The position numbers were made by a program, and so were the translations under genes. A stretch of DNA of 64,000 bases from the NCBI GenBank assembly GCA_003255065.1, contig QAOA01005544.1, forward strand, positions 310,001 through 374,000, given 5' to 3'. The notes below the pieces were generated by a model, which was not told the origin of the DNA, made no database searches, and saw only the letters and a program-made list of their open reading frames with translations. Positions 63,747 to 64,000 of the stretch are shown here, one piece after another (within the stretch, counting starts at the first letter, position 1; the number at the start of each line of letters is the position of its first letter). This DNA comes from Cercis canadensis. Taxonomy: Eukaryota > Streptophyta > Magnoliopsida > Fabales > Fabaceae.

Positions 63747-64000
63747 CTACAATTTGGCAAAGAAACCCAAATCAATGGTCAACTACTGAACAAGTTAGCC
63801 AACCAGCATCATTGGAACTACTAACCTCAGTCCGACCCCACTCAAGAGTCACAATAAAAACACACAAGAAAATGATTTATTCTTTTTCCTCGTCTTCTAA
63901 GAAATCCTGTTCTGAAGTGCATCAATTTAAAAAAATTTCTTTCCTAAACTATGTGGTTTTTTTCTCTTCTGGCTTACTTAAAAGAATCATCTTGTTTTTG

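Noticed and set aside
63747-64000. Possible further SKA1 micro-exon (15-30 bp near 63806-63836)
   Set aside because: The GT border fits, but the encoded text (EWGRTE) does not resemble the expected SKA1 residues before the coiled-coil end.

Overview
This is nuclear DNA of a flowering plant, most likely a woody eudicot; I cannot name the species. The evidence is AT-rich intergenic DNA, GT-AG introns, CT/GA/GT microsatellites, MITE- and SINE-like repeats, and land-plant families (YABBY, PLATZ, plant CHX antiporters, DUF641/GIL1-like, eight-cysteine hybrid proline-rich proteins, CYP71-type P450s). Exons below were assembled by hand from splice signals, reading phase and recognisable protein sequence. 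No long transposon ORF is present.

Layout, left to right. 0.8-1.1 kb: last two exons of a GOS12-type Golgi SNARE (+). 1.1-8.6 kb: gene-free. 9.2-11.5 kb: a complete seven-exon YABBY transcription factor of the FIL/YAB1 type (+), with an assembly gap in intron 3. 11.5-16.1 kb: gene-free, with an LTR-like repeat and a very long GT microsatellite. 16.2-20.9 kb: a decayed tandem array of CYP71-type P450s (three pieces, all broken). 21.0-22.7 kb: LTR-like sequence present twice across a single N. 25.0-26.6 kb: an intronless DUF641/GIL1-like gene (-). 30.6-32.0 kb: a TATA-bearing locus of unknown coding status. 32-40 kb: AT-rich DNA with inverted-repeat elements and a GC-rich island. 40.5-42.1 kb: a complete PLATZ zinc-binding protein (+). 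43-48 kb: a Tourist-like MITE and a non-autonomous hAT-like element. 48.6-52.0 kb: three micropeptide genes (-) encoding STMP1/DUF4535-like single-pass membrane proteins. 53.2-56.1 kb: a three-exon cation/H+ exchanger of the CHX family (-). 57.2-58.9 kb: an intact hybrid proline-rich protein gene (+) and a broken relative (-). 60.4-63.7 kb: the 3' seven exons of a SKA1 kinetochore gene (-), running off the right edge.

The genes have unrelated jobs (Golgi trafficking, leaf polarity, transcription, ion transport, cell wall, mitosis), as expected for a plant chromosome. The most unusual content is the micropeptide cluster at 48.6-52.0 kb, with three divergent copies that each have their own TATA box. 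The main technical caution is the set of single-N joins. Two of them are flanked by near-identical sequence (about 700 bp and 108 bp) that may be unmerged allelic contig ends rather than real tandem duplications.
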